Shown: positions 12,841-16,728 of the stretch, in pieces
Numbering within the stretch: the stretch's first letter is position 1
Layout of the letters: the number at the start of each line of letters is the position of its first letter
Assembly (NCBI GenBank): GCA_035328465.1
Contig: DAOLIQ010000073.1
Location: 1 to 16,728 of the forward strand
Reading direction: 5' to 3'
From: JADJEI01 sp035328465
Lineage (GTDB): Bacteria; Bacteroidota; Ignavibacteria; Ignavibacteriales; Ignavibacteriaceae
DNA length: 16,728 bases
The notes under the pieces: generated by a model
What the model was told of the DNA's origin: nothing
Seen by the model: the letters and a program-made list of their open reading frames with translations, nothing else
The model's database searches: none
Made by a program: the position numbers and the translations under genes

Positions 12841-15800
12841 ATGATAAAATTTGTAGAAAATATTGGTGATTATTTCTCAACGAATTACTTCGATGAGGAT
12901 TTCATTAAAAAGGTTACTGATAAAAGTGGTTATGCCAGTGAAGATTTGAAGGAATTAAATAAAAGAATAAGTCCTTTAAAAGATGCTTACTACAAATATA
13001 AGAATGAGTATTTAACGCTTAAGCGAGCCAAGGATCGAATAAAACGAACATACCAATTTCATTCTTTACTTCTTGATGCATTAGGTTATGATGGTAATAC
13101 TGATAACTATAATGAGTTGTTTCTGCTTGAAGAGAAAGAAGGTATTCCTGTAAGACTAAAACATTTTCGTGGTGATAAACCACATCTCTTCATTATGGAG
13201 ATGGGGTCGCTAATCCCTGATGGAGATAACCTACCACCTGGATTATTTGAACAGCGTTATCATCGTGATCAATGGGAATATGTTTTTCAAATAAACGACC
13301 CTGAAATTTCATTAAGACCTTCAATCCTAAACGAAGCATTGTCTGAACTGTTTTTGATTGATGAAGAAAGAAGACCAATATATGTTTTGATGCTTGCAGG
13401 ATCAGAACTTTATCTAATACACTATGAGAAATGGTTTAGAGGTAGTTATCTAAGATTTTCCTTAGAAGATTTATTTGATGAAGCTACACTTAAACGGGAT
13501 TACTACTCTCTATTCTATTTTCTATTAGCGAAAGAATCGCTGGCTCCCGATTCAGATATAGTATTGATGGAACAGCTTGATGAGGATTCTCACAAAAGTG
13601 CTTATGCAGTTACCCAGGATTTAAAAGAAGGTGTTATTCAGGCAATTGAAGATCTTGCAAATGAAGCTGTTAGATATCTAACAGAAAATGAATTGGTTGA
13701 GAAACTCGATGATGATCTGGCAAATAAATTAAAGGATGATTGTCTTGTTTTAGTATACAGGCTACTCTTTATCTTTTATGCTGAATCCCGAGACGAGCTT
13801 GAAATATTGCCGACTGAGGATAAAGTCTATAAAAAAGGTTACAGCCTTGAGATGCTCAGAGATCTTGAGCTGGTTCCCTTACAAAGTGAAAGTGCAAAGA
13901 ATGGATACTTCTTCCACGAATCATTATATCATCTGTTTAAGTTAATAGGAAAAGGTTTTGATCCTGATAGAGCTACAACAAAAAGTTTCTCTGTTAAAAA
14001 AATTGACTCACCACTCTTCGATGATGAAAGGCTGCATTATCTTAAAAAAGTAAAATTCAGAAACTTCATTTGGCAGGATATAATTCGTCAACTTAGTCTT
14101 TCCCAAAAGCAGAGTGGAAAAGCGAGAGGAAGAATATCTTACGCTAATCTTGGAATACACCAGCTGGGTAGTGTTTATGAAGGTTTGCTGGCATACAAAG
14201 GATTCTTTGCTGATGAGGATTACATAGAAGTTAAAAAAGCTGATGATCCAAATGGTAAAGAAGGAACTTATGTTGTTCCAAGAAAAAGAAGAGGTGATTT
14301 TGACGAAGCCGAAATTGTCAAAGACCAGGAAAATCCCGAAAAGGATAAATTAATACCCAAAGGAACTTTTATCTATAGATTAAGTGGACGAGACAGACAG
14401 AAAACAGCATCATATTATACACCTGAAGTTCTCACACAGACTACAGTTAAATATTCTCTTAAACCTATTTTGGAGAGACTCGAAAAAGGTGAGATTAAAG
14501 CTGATGAATTACTTAATCTGAAAATTCTTGAACCAGCAATGGGTGCAGCTGCTTTCCACAATGAAGCAATAAATCAGATTGCAGAATCTTATCTTGATTG
14601 GAAACAAAAGGAAAGAAAGAAAAAAGTCCCACCAAATGATTATCGTGAAGAACTACAAAGAGTAAAAGCGTTTATTGCAACACATAATGTTTATGGTGTT
14701 GATATAAATCCAACTGCAGTTGAGTTAGGGAAAATCTCTTTGTGGCTGAATGTTATCCATAAGAATATGGAAACACCTTTCTTTGGTTACAGGTTAGGTG
14801 TAGGTAATGCTGTTGTTGGAGCCTGGAGAAAAGTTTATGAGAAAGATGATTTTATTAGGAAGATTCCTAAAGGAAGTAAAAAGCCATTAAAGAAAGAATG
14901 GTGGGAAAAAGCACCAAGACAGCTTAGCTGGAGCGGAAAAGGAAGTAAGCGAAAGAAAGAAGAAGTATATCACTTCTTGTTGCCAGATAAGAATATGGTG
15001 CCTTCTGCCGGTATAAAAATGCTGAAGGAAGAATATAAAAAAGAAGCTAAATATGTAACTGAATGGAGAAAGAAATTTACAGAGCCAATTACTGAACCTG
15101 AATATTTAACACTATTAGTTATAAGTGATAAAATAGATGAACTGTTTGAAGAACATTATAAAATCCAGAAAGCAATAAATGAAAAAACTCATACAAAAGT
15201 AAAAGTATGGGGGCAGCCAGGTTATGGACAGGAAGAGATATTCACTTATCGAGAAAAAGAAGATACAACCCGAGCAAGAGAGGAGACGAATGCACCCTAT
15301 TACAAGCTAAAGATGATTATGGATTATTGGTGCGGTCTATGGTTCTGGGATGTCCGTGATGCTGAGCATTTACCTACGAGAGAAGATTTTATTTCTGACA
15401 TCCTGAACATACTAAATTTAGATATTGAGGAATCACTAAAGAAAGAAAAAGAAGCAGAAGATGTTGATGAAGATGTGTTAGGTGTGGATCCCCAACCTGG
15501 ATTGGGATTTGATGGTGAACAATTAAAACTTCTTGGTTATAAGTCTACTGAAGAGAAAAGTAAAATTGCAGAAGTTATAAGCAGGTATGCAGAGAAATCA
15601 AATTTATTCCCTGATGAACGAAAAAAGATAGTTGCAAATTATGCTAAGCAGCATAGGTTCTTTCATTATGAATTAGAATTTATTGAGGTGTTCAAGGATC
15701 GAAACGGTTTTGATTTGATAGTTGGTAATCCACCTTGGGTTAAAGTAACCTTTGAAGAGAAAAATATTATCGGCGATGAGTTTCCTGAAGTTTTTATTAG

Positions 15801-16713
15801 AAATATTCCCGCACCCCAAGTAGCTCTAATGCGGGATCAATTGATTGTTAGAGATAAGAATAGGCTAACTTATTTTGATGAAAATATTCAGACCGATTGT
15901 GAATCAAATTTTATGAACTCCAGGCAAGTATATCCACTTTTGATTAATCAACAAACAGACTTATATCGTTCTGTTTTGACTGTTGGACTAGATTTATTGA
16001 ACAAGTATGGATATTTGGGGATTCTACACCCAACAGGGGTATTTGATGATCCGAAGGGCGGCTTCCTCCGTAAAACACTTTATAAACGACTGTTATATCA
16101 TTTCTTATTTAAGAATGAACTAAAGTTGTTTATGGATGTTCATCACGAAAAATTTTATAGTGTTAACATATATAAAGGTAGTGATAACGAAACACCTAAA
16201 TTCTCTGCTATCTTTAATCTATTTCATCCTTCAACAATTCAAAGTAGTTTTATTCAAGATGGATCAGGTATATGTGAAGGTATAAAAATTCTTGATGAGG
16301 CTAAAGGAAAATATGTTTGGAATACAAAACCGCACAAAGACAGAATCATTCCTTACTCAACGGAAAATTTACTATTGATTGCTAGAACTTTTGAAGATTC
16401 TGATGATTGGGAAACACCAAGACTTGTTGCGATCCATTCTAAGTCTATGTTGGAAGTAATAAAGAAAATTGGAGAATTTGATGAAAGAGTTCATAATTAT
16501 GAAAATAAAATTACGGTAGGATGGGATGAAACTAATGATGTAAATATTAATATCAAGCGAGAATCTAGTGAACCAGAGTTGGATCAATATGAATTAATTT
16601 ATAGTGGACCTCATATATTCGTAAGTAATCCTCTTTACAAATCAGCAAAAAAAGTATGCCTTTTAAATTCAGATTATAGTGTACCCCAAAAACTAGACAG
16701 AAAAAATATTTAA
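12841..16713 (+). CDS. drmMI: DISARM N6-adenine methylase DrmMI, C-terminus probably missing
   Basis: 1290 aa of the Eco57I-like methylase type. The methylase domain opens with TASYYTPEVLTQTTVKYSL (about 521-539). The AdoMet motif I follows: ILEPAMGAAAFHNEA (562-576), where PAMGSGAF is usual, so the second glycine is absent. Then come VYGVDINPTAVELGKISLWL (about 619-638) and motif IV GNPPW (962-966). These mark an amino-methyltransferase acting on adenine. The N-terminal 500 residues carry helical and beta modules typical of the family. The protein ends soon after YSGPHIFVSNPLYKSAKKVC, where related proteins continue with a further C-terminal region, so truncation or a frameshift is likely. 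The drmD stop lies one base upstream, so they form one operon. Confidence 0.82.
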   Translation: MIKFVENIGDYFSTNYFDEDFIKKVTDKSGYASEDLKELNKRISPLKDAYYKYKNEYLTLKRAKDRIKRTYQFHSLLLDALGYDGNTDNYNELFLLEEKEGIPVRLKHFRGDKPHLFIMEMGSLIPDGDNLPPGLFEQRYHRDQWEYVFQINDPEISLRPSILNEALSELFLIDEERRPIYVLMLAGSELYLIHYEKWFRGSYLRFSLEDLFDEATLKRDYYSLFYFLLAKESLAPDSDIVLMEQLDEDSHKSAYAVTQDLKEGVIQAIEDLANEAVRYLTENELVEKLDDDLANKLKDDCLVLVYRLLFIFYAESRDELEILPTEDKVYKKGYSLEMLRDLELVPLQSESAKNGYFFHESLYHLFKLIGKGFDPDRATTKSFSVKKIDSPLFDDERLHYLKKVKFRNFIWQDIIRQLSLSQKQSGKARGRISYANLGIHQLGSVYEGLLAYKGFFADEDYIEVKKADDPNGKEGTYVVPRKRRGDFDEAEIVKDQENPEKDKLIPKGTFIYRLSGRDRQKTASYYTPEVLTQTTVKYSLKPILERLEKGEIKADELLNLKILEPAMGAAAFHNEAINQIAESYLDWKQKERKKKVPPNDYREELQRVKAFIATHNVYGVDINPTAVELGKISLWLNVIHKNMETPFFGYRLGVGNAVVGAWRKVYEKDDFIRKIPKGSKKPLKKEWWEKAPRQLSWSGKGSKRKKEEVYHFLLPDKNMVPSAGIKMLKEEYKKEAKYVTEWRKKFTEPITEPEYLTLLVISDKIDELFEEHYKIQKAINEKTHTKVKVWGQPGYGQEEIFTYREKEDTTRAREETNAPYYKLKMIMDYWCGLWFWDVRDAEHLPTREDFISDILNILNLDIEESLKKEKEAEDVDEDVLGVDPQPGLGFDGEQLKLLGYKSTEEKSKIAEVISRYAEKSNLFPDERKKIVANYAKQHRFFHYELEFIEVFKDRNGFDLIVGNPPWVKVTFEEKNIIGDEFPEVFIRNIPAPQVALMRDQLIVRDKNRLTYFDENIQTDCESNFMNSRQVYPLLINQQTDLYRSVLTVGLDLLNKYGYLGILHPTGVFDDPKGGFLRKTLYKRLLYHFLFKNELKLFMDVHHEKFYSVNIYKGSDNETPKFSAIFNLFHPSTIQSSFIQDGSGICEGIKILDEAKGKYVWNTKPHKDRIIPYSTENLLLIARTFEDSDDWETPRLVAIHSKSMLEVIKKIGEFDERVHNYENKITVGWDETNDVNINIKRESSEPELDQYELIYSGPHIFVSNPLYKSAKKVCLLNSDYSVPQKLDRKNI

Positions 16714-16728
16714 TTTAATGTGGTGAAT

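Overview
The window is AT-rich (roughly 35% GC by eye), with long A/T-rich spacers, compact coupled operons and one good match to the Bacteroidetes-type -7 promoter element (TAnnTTTG, at 6152-6159). This suggests the Bacteroidota/Ignavibacteriota side of the tree. The assignment is an inference from composition and protein style, not proof. The gene content is that of an accessory (defence or mobile) island, not core genome.

Layout. (1) Bases 1-1876, + strand: the tail of an unidentified gene, a previously uncalled 53-aa ORF, a WYL-domain regulator and a DUF429 RNase H-fold protein. The first three are linked by ATGA and TAATG stop/start overlaps. (2) Bases 2134-5872, - strand: a compact cassette ending in a hairpin terminator. 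In transcription order it encodes a phiEco32-type COOH-NH2 ligase (amidoligase), a double zinc-finger protein, a class II glutamine amidotransferase with a C-terminal zinc ribbon, a small ribbon-helix-helix-like protein, two overlapping tiny ORFs, a Gam/Gp157-like coiled-coil protein, an OB-fold-like protein and a 57-aa protein. (3) Bases 5873-6211: a divergent intergenic region holding thirteen consecutive units of exactly 11 bp (5914-6056). (4) Bases 6212-9750, + strand: an AAA+ protein of the sigma-54 activator type with a divergent GAFTGA loop, a terminator, a leader with several hairpins, and three unrecognised genes with their own hairpins or terminators. (5) Bases 9999-16713, + strand: the first two genes of what looks like a class 1 DISARM anti-phage system, drmD (SNF2-like helicase) and drmMI (N6-adenine methylase). 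drmMI stops just as its expected C-terminal region should continue, and the window ends 15 bases later.

How they may work together. The minus-strand cassette pairs an ammonia-releasing glutaminase with a carboxyl-amine ligase, a pairing known from phage and mobile-element amidoligase clusters predicted to make peptide or amide modifications. Here it travels with likely recombination-type proteins (Gam-like, OB-fold) and a small putative DNA-binding protein, directly next to an 11-bp iteron-like array. The array could be an operator, a partition-type centromere or an origin element of an integrated mobile element. DISARM would supply restriction and methylation against phage. The WYL protein is of the type that often regulates defence loci.

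The least explained parts are the 11-bp array, the amidoligase cassette with its zinc proteins and tiny ORFs, and the structured leader at 7690-7803.
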